Positions 32,482 through 41,042 of a stretch of DNA of 64,000 bases are shown in pieces; within the stretch, counting starts at the first letter, position 1; every line of letters starts with the position of its first letter. Under the pieces are notes generated by a model. The model was not told the origin of the DNA, did not search any database, and saw only the letters and a program-made list of their open reading frames with translations. A program made the translations under genes and the position numbers. Where the stretch lies: the NCBI GenBank assembly GCA_035570495.1, contig DATMLO010000127.1:9911-73910 (forward strand), given 5' to 3'. The stretch comes from DATARH01 sp035570495. Lineage in GTDB: Bacteria > Pseudomonadota > Alphaproteobacteria > ATCC43930 > CGMCC-115725.

Positions 32482-34878
32482 ATGAACGACACCGGGCCTT
32501 CCTCCGCCGGACCGTGGATCGGGCAATCGATCAAGCGTCGCGAGGACCAGCGTCTGCTCACTGGCCAAGGCCAGTTCGTCGCCGACCTGGTGCTGCCGAA
32601 AATGCTGCACGCGGTGCTGGTGCGCAGCCCGCTCGCCCATGCGCGCATCCGCGCCGTCGATCTGTGCCAGGCGACGCAAGCGCCAGGCGTGGTCTATGCG
32701 ATGAACGGCGCCGATTTGTTGCAGCTGCTGCCGCCGATCCCCGAAGGGCAAATCTCGCTGCCGCCGAAATGGACGACGCAGATCCAGCACAAATTCCTCA
32801 ACCCGCAGGAGCCGCTCCTGGCGCACGACAAGGCGCGGCATGTCGGCGAGGCACTGGCGATCATCGTCGCCGAGACACGCGACCAGGCGGAGGACGCGGC
32901 CGAGCTGGCGACGCTCGACCTCGAAGAGCTGCCGGCGGTGACCGACCCAGAGGCGGCGGTCAAGGCGGACAGCCCGATCGTCCATGAGCAGTGCAACACC
33001 AATCTGATCGGCGAATTCACGGTCGGGCGCGGCGACGCCGCGGGCGAGATGGCGAGGGCGCCGCATCGCCTCAAGCGGCGCTTCTATCACCACCGCTACG
33101 CCGCGGTGCCGATGGAGACGCGCGGCGTGCTGAGCGCCTATGACCCGCGCACCGACTCGGTGACGATCTGGTCGTCGACCCAGGTGGTGCATTGGGTGCG
33201 GCGCGAGGCGGCGATGCTGCTCGGCATTCCCGAGGCGCGGGTGCGCTGCATCGCGCCCGATGTCGGCGGCGGGTTCGGCGGCAAGGGGCATGTCTACCCC
33301 GAGGACATGCTGATGACGTTTCTGGCGCGCAAGCTCGGCCGGCCGGTCAAGTGGATCGAAGGCCGCAGCGAGCATCTGCAAAGCGCGACGCACTCGCGTG
33401 ATCAGCTGCACGATATCGAGGTCGGGTTTGACGATGACGGGCGCATCCTGGCGCTGCGGGACGACTACATCGTCGATTGCGGCGCGTGGAACCCGATCGG
33501 CTCGGCGGTCGCCTACAACACCGCGGTGCATCTCACGGGCCCGTACAAGATCGAGAATTACCAGGCGCGCGGCCGTGTCATCGTCAGCAACAAGGTGCCC
33601 AACGCGCCCTATCGCGGCGCCGGACGGCCGGAAGCCTGCTTTGCGATGGAGCGGACGATCGACCTGATCGCGCGCACGCTCGGTCTCGAGCCGGCCGAGG
33701 TGCGCCGGCGCAACATGATCCCGGCAGCCGAGATGCCCTATGCGGTCGGCATGCCCTATCGCGACGGCGAGCCGATCGTCTACGACAGCGGCAATTACCC
33801 GGCGGCGCTGGAAAAGGCGCTGGCCGGTGTCGGCGGGGTCGCGGCGTTTCGCGCGCGGCAAGCCGAGGCGCGCAAGGCGGGACGGCATCTCGGGCTCGGC
33901 ATCGGCTTTTATATCGAGGGCACCGGGGTCGGGCCGTTCGAGAGCGCGTTTGTGCGGGTCGACCCGAGCGGCAAAATCTACATTTCCGGCGGCGCCGCGC
34001 CACAGGGCCAGGGTATGGAGACGATCTTCGCGCAGATCACCGCCGATCTGTGGAAGGTGAGGCCGGAAGACGTCGTCGTCTCGCTCGCCGACACGGCGTC
34101 GATCGCGATTGGTTTTGGCACCATGGCGAGCCGCAGCACGGTGACCTTGTCGGGTGCGCTGCATGGCGCCAGCGAGCGGTTGCGGGAGAAGGTCTTCGCC
34201 ATCGCCGCCAATATTCTCGAGTGCGCGCCGGCCGATCTCGAATTGCGCAACGGCGGGGTCGGCATCGTTGGTGTGCCAGCGACGACGCTGAGCCTGCAGC
34301 GCATCGCCCGCGCGGCGATCCCGGGCTGGACCAACGACCGGCCGCCGGGGGTCGATGCGGGGCTCGAAGAGACCTATTACTGGCAGCCGCCGACCGTCAC
34401 CTGGAGCTATGCGGTGCATGTCGCGGTGGTCGAGGTCGACACCGAGACCGGGCGCGTGCGGCTCGACGACTACGCCGTCGCGCATGATTGCGGCAATGTC
34501 GTCAACCCGATGCTGGTCGAGGGCCAGATCCACGGCGGCGCGGTGCAGGGGCTGGGTGGCATCCTCTGCGAGGCGATCGCCTATGACGCCAACGGGCAGC
34601 TGCTGTCAGGCTCGTTCATGGATTACGCGATGCCGGTCGCAACGGATGTGCCAAACATCAAGATCACCCATCTGCATTCACCCTCACCGCTGAACCCGCT
34701 CGGGGTCAAGGGCGTCGGCGAGGGCGGCGCGGTCGCGCCGCCGGCCGCGGTCGCCAACGCGGTATGCGACGCGCTGGGCGAAATGGGGTTGGAAATCAAC
34801 GCGACCCCGGTACGGCCGGCAGAAATCGCCCGAGAATTTAAGGCCATGGCGCGCGATTTGCGAGCTGGAGCGGCATGA
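32482..34878 (+). CDS. Molybdenum hydroxylase large subunit (CoxL/xanthine dehydrogenase family, form-II-like)
   Basis: 798 residues from ATG 32482 (a GTG at 32473 is also open). It is the molybdopterin-binding subunit of the xanthine oxidase family: N-terminal domain RREDQRLLTGQGQFVADL, then GGGFGGKGHVYPED and the active-site loop PNAPYRGAGRPEACFAMER. The YRGAGR loop is that of form-II proteins, not the AYxCSFR of true CO dehydrogenase. The C-terminal GVKGVGEGG is the usual cofactor/active-site glutamate segment. The FeS and FAD subunits are absent from the neighbourhood. The stop overlaps the desaturase start by four bases. Confidence 0.88.
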   Translation: MNDTGPSSAGPWIGQSIKRREDQRLLTGQGQFVADLVLPKMLHAVLVRSPLAHARIRAVDLCQATQAPGVVYAMNGADLLQLLPPIPEGQISLPPKWTTQIQHKFLNPQEPLLAHDKARHVGEALAIIVAETRDQAEDAAELATLDLEELPAVTDPEAAVKADSPIVHEQCNTNLIGEFTVGRGDAAGEMARAPHRLKRRFYHHRYAAVPMETRGVLSAYDPRTDSVTIWSSTQVVHWVRREAAMLLGIPEARVRCIAPDVGGGFGGKGHVYPEDMLMTFLARKLGRPVKWIEGRSEHLQSATHSRDQLHDIEVGFDDDGRILALRDDYIVDCGAWNPIGSAVAYNTAVHLTGPYKIENYQARGRVIVSNKVPNAPYRGAGRPEACFAMERTIDLIARTLGLEPAEVRRRNMIPAAEMPYAVGMPYRDGEPIVYDSGNYPAALEKALAGVGGVAAFRARQAEARKAGRHLGLGIGFYIEGTGVGPFESAFVRVDPSGKIYISGGAAPQGQGMETIFAQITADLWKVRPEDVVVSLADTASIAIGFGTMASRSTVTLSGALHGASERLREKVFAIAANILECAPADLELRNGGVGIVGVPATTLSLQRIARAAIPGWTNDRPPGVDAGLEETYYWQPPTVTWSYAVHVAVVEVDTETGRVRLDDYAVAHDCGNVVNPMLVEGQIHGGAVQGLGGILCEAIAYDANGQLLSGSFMDYAMPVATDVPNIKITHLHSPSPLNPLGVKGVGEGGAVAPPAAVANAVCDALGEMGLEINATPVRPAEIAREFKAMARDLRAGAA

Positions 34879-35813
34879 GCGCCGCCAGCGACCTTCCGGC
34901 GATTCCCGGCGTCTTTCACGAGACGGCCTCCGGGCGGAGCCTGATGGGGGTCGTCGATCTACGGGTGTACGGGCGACGGTCGGATGCGGCGGGCGCGAAG
35001 CGCGCGGCGGCGCATCTCGGCTGCATGGTCGCGACCGGGACGCTGGTGTGGCTCGCCTTACCCTCTTGGCCGCTGCTGATCCCGGCGATGCTGCTGCACG
35101 GTCTCACCTTGGTGACGATGTTCGCGCCGATGCATGAATGCACCCACCGCACCGCCTTTGCCTCGCCGGCCGCGAATGCGGCGGTCGGATGGGTGGCGGG
35201 GCTGCTGAGCTTCTACAACTCGACCTATTACCGCTGGTACCATTCCTGGCACCACCGCTACACGCAGGACCCGGCGCGCGACCCCGAGCTGATGTTTCCG
35301 CGCGCCAGCGATCGCGGCACCTATCTGCGCGAGATCAGCACGGTCGGGTTCTGGTATCGCCGGGTGGTGGATTACGCGAGGCTGGCGCTGGGGCTGTACC
35401 GGCTGCCTTTTGTCCCCGACAGCGCCAGACGCCCAATCCGGATTTCGGTGTCCATCCAGTGGCTGGTCTATCTTGGCGCGGCGGGGACGGTCGTCATGGG
35501 ATTTACCGCGCCCTTGTACTTCTTCTTCCTGCCGTCGCTCTTGGCGATGCCGTTTATGCGCGCGTATCTGATCGCCGAGCACACGCTGTGCAGCGGCGAC
35601 CAGAACTTCCTCACCAATACGCGGACGACACTGACCGTTTTCCCGGTGCGGCTGCTGATGTGGAACATGCCGTTCCACGCCGCGCATCATTTGTTCCCGT
35701 CGGTGCCGTTTCATCGCCTGCCGGCGCTGCATGAGCTGATCGGCGCACGGTTCGCGCATGTCGGGTCGGGCTATGTCGCGGTGAACCGCGAGGTATGGCG
35801 GTCGATCGCCTAG
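34875..35813 (+). CDS. Membrane fatty acid desaturase family protein
   Basis: The 312-residue di-iron membrane protein has histidine boxes HECTH (87-91), HSWHH (123-127) and HAAHH near residue 263, in the right order and spacing. Four hydrophobic segments flank them (for example LLIPAMLLHGLTLVTMF and VYLGAAGTVVMGFTAPLYFFF). It should introduce a double bond or hydroxyl group in a lipid or carotenoid-like substrate. It is coupled by ATGA to the orphan molybdenum hydroxylase gene. Which substrate is used cannot be told. It is convergent with the DUF1989 gene, with a four-base overlap. Confidence 0.85.
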   Translation: MSAASDLPAIPGVFHETASGRSLMGVVDLRVYGRRSDAAGAKRAAAHLGCMVATGTLVWLALPSWPLLIPAMLLHGLTLVTMFAPMHECTHRTAFASPAANAAVGWVAGLLSFYNSTYYRWYHSWHHRYTQDPARDPELMFPRASDRGTYLREISTVGFWYRRVVDYARLALGLYRLPFVPDSARRPIRISVSIQWLVYLGAAGTVVMGFTAPLYFFFLPSLLAMPFMRAYLIAEHTLCSGDQNFLTNTRTTLTVFPVRLLMWNMPFHAAHHLFPSVPFHRLPALHELIGARFAHVGSGYVAVNREVWRSIA

Positions 35814-36400
35814 CCGGTGATCTCGAAATGCGCGGCGGTCGGTTTCATCGCCGCGCCATTGATCGGCACCATGTCCTGCGGACAGGCGGAGAGCGCGACG
35901 ATGCAGTCGATCTCGGCGCGCAGCGTCACGTAGCTTCCGGGGGTGCTGACCGGCGGCAACACGTCGATGCGGTTGCCGTCAACGACCGGGATGTTCATGA
36001 AGAGATTGAGCGGCGAGGGCGTCTCGGGCGGCGTCAGGCCCAGCGCGGCGAGCGCGGCGGCGAGATTGTCGGTGCAATTGTCGTGGTAGCCGACCGCGCC
36101 GAGCAGCTCGTAGCGCCAGCGATCGCAGGCCGCGACCAGCGTGTCGTGGATGCCGCCGGAGGTGTCGTCGGTCAGCGTCAGGATCGGCCGGCGATGGTTG
36201 GTGACAAGCGGGTCGCCAAGCCGCGGGATGATCCGCCCGATAGAGATGCGCGTGTGCTCCATCGACATGAATTCGCGGATGTCGCGCTCGCAGAACGCCC
36301 AGGTGTCGACCACCTGCTGCCCGAACGTATTGATCACCCTGATACTTTGCCCCGCCGATAGCGGTGTCGCGATACCGCGCCGCGCCGGAATTTCGATCAT
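35810..36400 (-). CDS. DUF1989 / urea carboxylase-associated family protein
   Basis: The 196-residue protein starts MIEIPARRGIATPL, followed by GQSIRVINTFGQQVVDTW. Typical DUF1989 segments are EHTRISIGRIIPRLGDPL, YHDNCTDNL, PLNLFMNIPV and RAEIDCIVALSACPQD, with conserved His and Cys residues that likely bind metal. Family members accompany urea carboxylase and guanidine-use genes. Here no such partner is nearby. GGAGG (36406-36410) lies 5 bases before the ATG at 36400. A perfect operator-like inverted repeat sits directly upstream. Confidence 0.82.
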   Translation of the reverse strand: MIEIPARRGIATPLSAGQSIRVINTFGQQVVDTWAFCERDIREFMSMEHTRISIGRIIPRLGDPLVTNHRRPILTLTDDTSGGIHDTLVAACDRWRYELLGAVGYHDNCTDNLAAALAALGLTPPETPSPLNLFMNIPVVDGNRIDVLPPVSTPGSYVTLRAEIDCIVALSACPQDMVPINGAAMKPTAAHFEITG

Positions 36401-36410
36401 CGCTTGCCTC

Positions 36411-36425
36411 CAATACGCAGTATTG
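36411..36425. promoter_or_regulatory. Operator-like inverted repeat upstream of the DUF1989 gene
   Basis: CAATAC-GCA-GTATTG, two perfect 6-base arms around a 3-base spacer. It lies just upstream of the ribosome site of the DUF1989 gene, on the side of the divergent histidine kinase gene (start 36499). Its size and symmetry suit a dimeric repressor, but no regulator gene is adjacent. Confidence 0.35.
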
Positions 36426-36498
36426 CGAAGGCCAATTCTATTCCAGAGCCAAGGCCGCCGTTGAGTTTTGCTTAAGCTTATCTGGTTAGCTTCCGCGA

Positions 36499-38652
36499 AT
36501 GCTAAGGCATGGCGATCGGATAGAGGCCGCATTCGTGCGCCGTCACCCGGCGAACCGGCGCGTCTACGCGATCGGCATCCTATGCGTCGTGATCACGATT
36601 GCCGCCGCCTGCCTGTCGATCGGGCTGCTGCGACGCGACCAGAGCAACCAGCAGATGAGCGACGCCAACAACCTCGCCATCGTGCTCGCGGCGCAGGCGG
36701 CCCGCGCGATCCAGGCGGTGGACCTGGTCGTCCAGGAAACGCGCGCGTTGGTGCTGCGCGACGGCGTCGACACCGCCGACGGATTCCGCAACCGGCTTGA
36801 GACCGAGGACATCCACAATTTCCTCGTCAACCGGCTGCAGAGCCTGCCGCAGGCCAATTCGCTGGCGCTGCTCGACGATACGGGCCGGATCGTCAACTTC
36901 TCGCATACCTGGCCGGTTCCGGTGATCGAGGCCGGCGACCGCGACTTCTTCAAATATCTGCGCGACCACGACGACCCCAAGCTGGTGATCGGCCTGCCGG
37001 TGGTGAACCGCTTCACCAAGGCCTGGGTCATCATGATCGCGCGACGCGTCGACGGACCGCACGGCGAATTTCTCGGCGTAGTCGTGGGCGTCCTTGAAGC
37101 GCGCTATTTCGAGGATTTCTATCGCGAAGTCCGCAATGGGGAGTCCTCCTCGGCAAGCCTGTTCCGCTCGGACGGCGTGCTGTTGGCGCACCAGCCGACG
37201 ATCGACGAGGCGATCGGCCGGTCGCTGTCCAACGACTCGGGCTGGTACGAAATGCTGGCGAAAGGCGGCGGCGCCTATCTGACCCCCGGCTATTTCGACG
37301 ATGTCGAACGCATCGTGTCGGTGCAGCCGGTGCCCGACTACCCGCTCGCGGTCTCGGTCGGGATCGACGAGCACGCCGCGCTCGCGCCGTGGCGCAAGCA
37401 AACGCTGATCATCGCCATCGGCACGCTCGGCGCGGTAGTCGGCTTCGGCTTTCTGTTCCGCGCGCTGGCGGTGCAGTTTCACCGGGTCGAGGAGCGGTCG
37501 ACGGAACTCGAGCAGAGCGAAAGCCGCTTCCGCGACTTTGCGCTGACCTCGTCCGACTGGTTCTGGGAAACCGACGAGAACCACCGCTTTACCTATATCT
37601 CCGAAGGCATTCGCCAATTCGGCCAGGAGCCGGCGACCCGGATCGGCCGCAGCCGTATGGAACTCGCCACCGACATCGAGAGCGAGGCCGACAAGTGGCG
37701 CGCCCATATCGCCGAGCTCGAGCGGCACCGACCGTTCCGCGATTTCTCCTATTCGCGCAAGATCGGCGATCAGCCGGAAAACACGGTGTCGATCAGCGGC
37801 AATCCGATATTCGATGCGACGGGACGCTTTACCGGCTATCGCGGCACGGCGCGCGACATCACGCGGCAGGTTCATGCCGAGCAAAGCCTGCGCGACGCGA
37901 AAGAGGCGGCGGAGGCCGCCAATGTCGCCAAGTCGCAATTCCTCGCCAATATGAGCCACGAATTGCGCACGCCGTTGAACGCGATCATCGGCTTTTCCGA
38001 GGCGCTCGAACTCGGCATGGCCGGCGAGCTGCAACCGCGCCAAGCGGAGTATGCCGGGCTGATCCACCAGAGCGGCGAGCACCTGCATACGGTCATCAAC
38101 GACATCCTCGACCTGGCGAAGGTCGATGCGGGCAAGCTCGACCTCCACGAGGAAAGCACGATCGAGCCGCTGAGCATCATCGAGGCCTGCGTCACGCTGA
38201 TGAGGAGCCATGCGGTCGCCGGATCGGTCGCGCTGTCGATCGACGCCGACGACCGTCTGCCGCTGCTGCGCGCCGACGCGACGCGGCTCAAACAGATCCT
38301 GCTGAACCTGGTCTCGAACGCCGTCAAATTCACCGGTACGGGCGGTTCGGTCGTGATCTCGGTCCACCGCGAGCCACAGGGCGGAATCGCCTTTGTCGTG
38401 CGCGACACCGGGCCCGGCATGACGCCGCGCGAGATCGAGACCGCGCTCGAGCCGTTCGGCCAGGTCGATGCCGGGGACACGCGGCGCTATGAGGGCACCG
38501 GGCTCGGTCTGCCGCTGGCGAAGCGGCTTGCCGCGCTGCACGGGGGCTCGCTGACGGTCGACAGCACCAAAGGCGTCGGCACGACGGTGACGGTCGTCTT
38601 GCCGGCGGATCGCGTGGTCGAGGCGACCCGGGTCGCCGCGGCCGGCGACTAG
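36499..38652 (+). CDS. Membrane sensor histidine kinase with Cache and PAS domains
   Basis: 717 residues. Helix 1 (about 24-46), an extracytoplasmic double-Cache-type sensor (about 50-290), helix 2 (LIIAIGTLGAVVGFGFLFRA), a PAS domain (SDWFWETDENHRFTYISEG), HisKA with NMSHELRTPLNAIIGF (phospho-accepting His487), and HATPase with NLVSNAVKFT, DTGPGM and GTGLGLPLAKRL. It senses a small ligand outside the membrane and would phosphorylate a response regulator. No regulator gene is adjacent, so it is an orphan kinase. The ATG at 36499 has a weak ribosome site. A strong terminator follows. Confidence 0.92.
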   Translation: MLRHGDRIEAAFVRRHPANRRVYAIGILCVVITIAAACLSIGLLRRDQSNQQMSDANNLAIVLAAQAARAIQAVDLVVQETRALVLRDGVDTADGFRNRLETEDIHNFLVNRLQSLPQANSLALLDDTGRIVNFSHTWPVPVIEAGDRDFFKYLRDHDDPKLVIGLPVVNRFTKAWVIMIARRVDGPHGEFLGVVVGVLEARYFEDFYREVRNGESSSASLFRSDGVLLAHQPTIDEAIGRSLSNDSGWYEMLAKGGGAYLTPGYFDDVERIVSVQPVPDYPLAVSVGIDEHAALAPWRKQTLIIAIGTLGAVVGFGFLFRALAVQFHRVEERSTELEQSESRFRDFALTSSDWFWETDENHRFTYISEGIRQFGQEPATRIGRSRMELATDIESEADKWRAHIAELERHRPFRDFSYSRKIGDQPENTVSISGNPIFDATGRFTGYRGTARDITRQVHAEQSLRDAKEAAEAANVAKSQFLANMSHELRTPLNAIIGFSEALELGMAGELQPRQAEYAGLIHQSGEHLHTVINDILDLAKVDAGKLDLHEESTIEPLSIIEACVTLMRSHAVAGSVALSIDADDRLPLLRADATRLKQILLNLVSNAVKFTGTGGSVVISVHREPQGGIAFVVRDTGPGMTPREIETALEPFGQVDAGDTRRYEGTGLGLPLAKRLAALHGGSLTVDSTKGVGTTVTVVLPADRVVEATRVAAAGD

Positions 38653-38663
38653 GCCTGAATAGA

Positions 38664-38691
38664 AAAACGGCCGGGTTGCCCCGGCCGTTTT
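38664..38691. terminator. Bidirectional Rho-independent terminator
   Basis: Perfect 12-bp stem AAAACGGCCGGG / CCCGGCCGTTTT with a TTGC loop, flanked by A on the left and T on the right. It serves the histidine kinase gene (plus) and the MFS gene (minus), which converge here. Confidence 0.9.
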
Positions 38692-38709
38692 GTCGTGTGC
38701 GGGCCGCGG

Positions 38710-40098
38710 TTATTCCGCTGGCGCCTTCGCGGCCACCGCGCCGTCCATGTCGGCGTCGATCTCGTCGATCGTGCGACCGCGCGTCTCGACCGCGATCAGC
38801 CAGAACGCCAGCGCGCCGAGCACGTACCAGGCGGCAAAGTAGTTGAACCCGGGGATCAGCGCGTCGAGCGTCGCCTTGGGGCTGACGAAGTTGTCGGAAC
38901 CGGCGATGACCGCGAGACCCGCCGGGCCGATGAACTTGCCGAGATTGCCGACGCCGTAGACAAGCCCCATGCCACTGCCGCGCAGCCGCGCCGGCCACAA
39001 CTCGCCCATATAGGGACCGACGATCGAGTAGTTGCCGCTGCCCATGAAGTTCTGCAGCACGACCATGACGAAGAACAGCGACACGCCGCCGATGTACACA
39101 TCGTGCAAATAGCCGGCGAGCGACATGAAAAGCGCGGCGATCAGGCAGCTGACGATCCCCGAGCCGCGACGGCCCATCGCGTCGGACATCCACGAGCAGC
39201 AGAACCGGCCGGCGATCGCCGAGATGCTGACCCAGATCACCAGCTTGGAGGCCTCGGGCGGGGTAACCTTCAGCACCATCACGAACAGGGTCACCATCCA
39301 CAGCGCAAGCGCGACGCCGCCGGTCTGGGTGAGGCCGGTGAGGCAGCCAGCAATGATGCTGCGCGGGTACTTGAAGAGTTCGATCCAGCGCGTGTGCTCG
39401 ACCGGCGGCAAGACGGCCGGCAGCCGGATCGTCGCGGGATCGACCATCAGCGCCCAGGCGAGCGATTTGCGCGCTTCTTCCGCCCGCCCTTTGCGCAGCA
39501 GCCAGTGCGGCGACTCGGGGACAAAGGCGCGAACGTAGAGGCATAACAGCGCCGGCAGCACACCCACCGCGACAAGGCCGCGCCAGCCGATATAGGGCGC
39601 GGCGAACGCGCCGAGCAGCGCCGCGAGCAGCGAGCCGGCCGGCAGCATCGTCGTGGTGAGGCCGGTGAACCAGCCGCGCTTATGCGCCGGCGAGAATTCC
39701 TGCATCAGCGTGATGTCGACAGAATAGAGTCCGGTGACGCCAAAACCGACGATAAAGCGGCAGAACACCAAGTACATCCAGCCGCCTTCCGGCGTCACCG
39801 CCATCGCTCCGGTGGCCAGGGATACGTTGAGAATGCTGGCGATCAGCGCGGTGCGGCGGCCAATCTTGTCGGCGAGCCAGCCGTAGAACAGCGAGCCGAA
39901 CGGCGCGCTGATGCCGGATGCGAGCAGGATCGCGCCCGACTGCCCGTAAGTCAGGTTCCAATCCTTGACGATAAACGCCAGCACGAAGCCGATCAGGAAG
40001 AAATCGAAGAAATCGAGCATGTCGCCGAGCGTCGCGGCGCCGGCGATCTTCCATTGGTTGATCGTAAGTTTCTGCTGCTTCTCGAGAAGATCGAGCAC
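38710..40098 (-). CDS. MFS transporter, sugar/metabolite:H+ symporter type
   Basis: The 462-residue carrier has twelve hydrophobic segments. Signature loops are GWLADKIGRRTALIAS (loop 2-3) and SWMSDAMGRRGSG (loop 8-9), with RFIVGFGVTGLYSVDI in helix 4 and PESPHWLLRKGRAEEARKSL after helix 6. The last is typical of the sugar porter and aromatic-acid branches. The opening, WKIAGAATLGDMLDFFDFFLIG, resembles the metabolite:H+ symporter group with its Asp in helix 1. It faces the histidine kinase gene across a shared terminator. The substrate is unknown; an organic acid or sugar is likely. Confidence 0.87.
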   Translation of the reverse strand: MLDLLEKQQKLTINQWKIAGAATLGDMLDFFDFFLIGFVLAFIVKDWNLTYGQSGAILLASGISAPFGSLFYGWLADKIGRRTALIASILNVSLATGAMAVTPEGGWMYLVFCRFIVGFGVTGLYSVDITLMQEFSPAHKRGWFTGLTTTMLPAGSLLAALLGAFAAPYIGWRGLVAVGVLPALLCLYVRAFVPESPHWLLRKGRAEEARKSLAWALMVDPATIRLPAVLPPVEHTRWIELFKYPRSIIAGCLTGLTQTGGVALALWMVTLFVMVLKVTPPEASKLVIWVSISAIAGRFCCSWMSDAMGRRGSGIVSCLIAALFMSLAGYLHDVYIGGVSLFFVMVVLQNFMGSGNYSIVGPYMGELWPARLRGSGMGLVYGVGNLGKFIGPAGLAVIAGSDNFVSPKATLDALIPGFNYFAAWYVLGALAFWLIAVETRGRTIDEIDADMDGAVAAKAPAE

Positions 40099-40196
40099 CG
40101 TTGCCTCCCGTCTGTCGCACCGCCGGCGGGTTTCCCGCTCGCGTTATGGCAATGACAGTAAGGCGGCGAGCCGACGCTTGGCAACGGGCGCATAAA

Positions 40197-40223
40197 AAAT
40201 CGGCCGGGAGACCCGGCCGATTT
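40197..40223 (-). terminator. Rho-independent terminator of the Bax-inhibitor-1 gene
   Basis: Perfect 12-bp stem AAATCGGCCGGG / CCCGGCCGATTT with a 3-base loop. On the minus strand a run of T follows (the plus strand reads ATAAAAAA before the stem). It begins 26 bases past the stop of the 40249-40974 gene. The core GGCCGGG stem is shared with the terminator at 38664. Confidence 0.88.
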
Positions 40224-40248
40224 CTAAAGATCAGTGCCGCGAGGCGCT

Positions 40249-40974
40249 TTAATCGCGCGCGGTGCCCATCAGGCGGAGCAGCATCATGAAGAGGTTGATG
40301 AAGTCGAGATAGAGGCGAAGCGCGCCCATGACCGACTTCTTGCCGGCGAGTTCGTAGCCGTCGCCCTCGTAATACATCTCCTTGATCGACTGCGTGTCGT
40401 AGGCGGTGAGGCCCGTGAACACGAGAACGCCGATCACCGAGATCGCGAAGCTGAGCGCGGACGAACCAACGAAGATGTTGACCAGCGAGGCGATCACGAT
40501 GCCGATCAGGCCCATAAACAGGAACGCGCCGAACCGCGACAGGTCGCGCTTCGTCGTGTAGCCGTAAAGGCTCATCGCGGTGAACGTGCCGGCTGTAATG
40601 AAGAACACGCGGGCGATGCTCTCGCCGGTATAGACGAGGAAGATCGTCGACATCGACAGGCCCATCAGCGCCGCATAGGCCCAGAAGATGCCCTGCGCCG
40701 CCGCCACGCTGAGCCGGTTGAGACCGTAGGAAAGCACCATCACCAGGCCGAGCGGCGCCAGGATGACGAGCCACATCAGCGGCGTGTGGTAGATGTGCGC
40801 GATAAAGCTGTCGCGGCCGCCCATCGCCGCCACGTAGGCGACGATGCCGGTCAGCGCCAGCGCCGACGCCATGTAGTTGTAGATGCGCAGCATGTAGTCG
40901 CGCAGGCCGACATCGATGTCGAGCTGCGTTGCCGCTGACCGATCGGTCCAGCGGGGCTGCGAGCCATAGGCCAT
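40249..40974 (-). CDS. Bax inhibitor-1/YccA family membrane protein
   Basis: The 241-residue inner-membrane protein has seven hydrophobic segments. Family marks include the N-terminal LRDYMLRIYNYMASALALTGIVAYVA, the middle FFITAGTFTAMSLYGY, and the C-terminal TAYDTQSIKEMY plus LRLYLDFINLFMMLLRL. Bacterial members are pH-sensitive calcium leak channels or modulators of the FtsH protease. GGAGGC lies before the ATG, and a 7-bp hairpin lies in the leader. It has its own terminator, so it is probably a single-gene unit. Confidence 0.9.
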   Translation of the reverse strand: MAYGSQPRWTDRSAATQLDIDVGLRDYMLRIYNYMASALALTGIVAYVAAMGGRDSFIAHIYHTPLMWLVILAPLGLVMVLSYGLNRLSVAAAQGIFWAYAALMGLSMSTIFLVYTGESIARVFFITAGTFTAMSLYGYTTKRDLSRFGAFLFMGLIGIVIASLVNIFVGSSALSFAISVIGVLVFTGLTAYDTQSIKEMYYEGDGYELAGKKSVMGALRLYLDFINLFMMLLRLMGTARD

Positions 40975-40993
40975 TTAAGCCTCCGAGAGAGAT

Positions 40994-41011
40994 GCGAGGA
41001 CCACTCCTCGC
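40994..41011 (-). promoter_or_regulatory. Hairpin in the leader of the Bax-inhibitor-1 gene
   Basis: GCGAGGA-CCAC-TCCTCGC: perfect 7-bp arms, 4-base loop, located between the stop of the ATPase gene (41043) and the Bax-inhibitor-1 gene start (40974). No T-run follows, so an operator or an mRNA-end hairpin is more likely than a terminator. Confidence 0.35.
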
Positions 41012-41042
41012 GTGCCAGATATTGGCACATTTGGTGGGAACT

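Noticed and set aside
32395..34533. 712-codon minus-strand frame opposite the molybdenum hydroxylase gene
   Set aside because: Shadow frame of His/Arg/Asp-rich text without motifs.
36580..38541. 653-codon minus-strand frame opposite the histidine kinase gene
   Set aside because: Shadow frame; the kinase domains on the plus strand explain the sequence.
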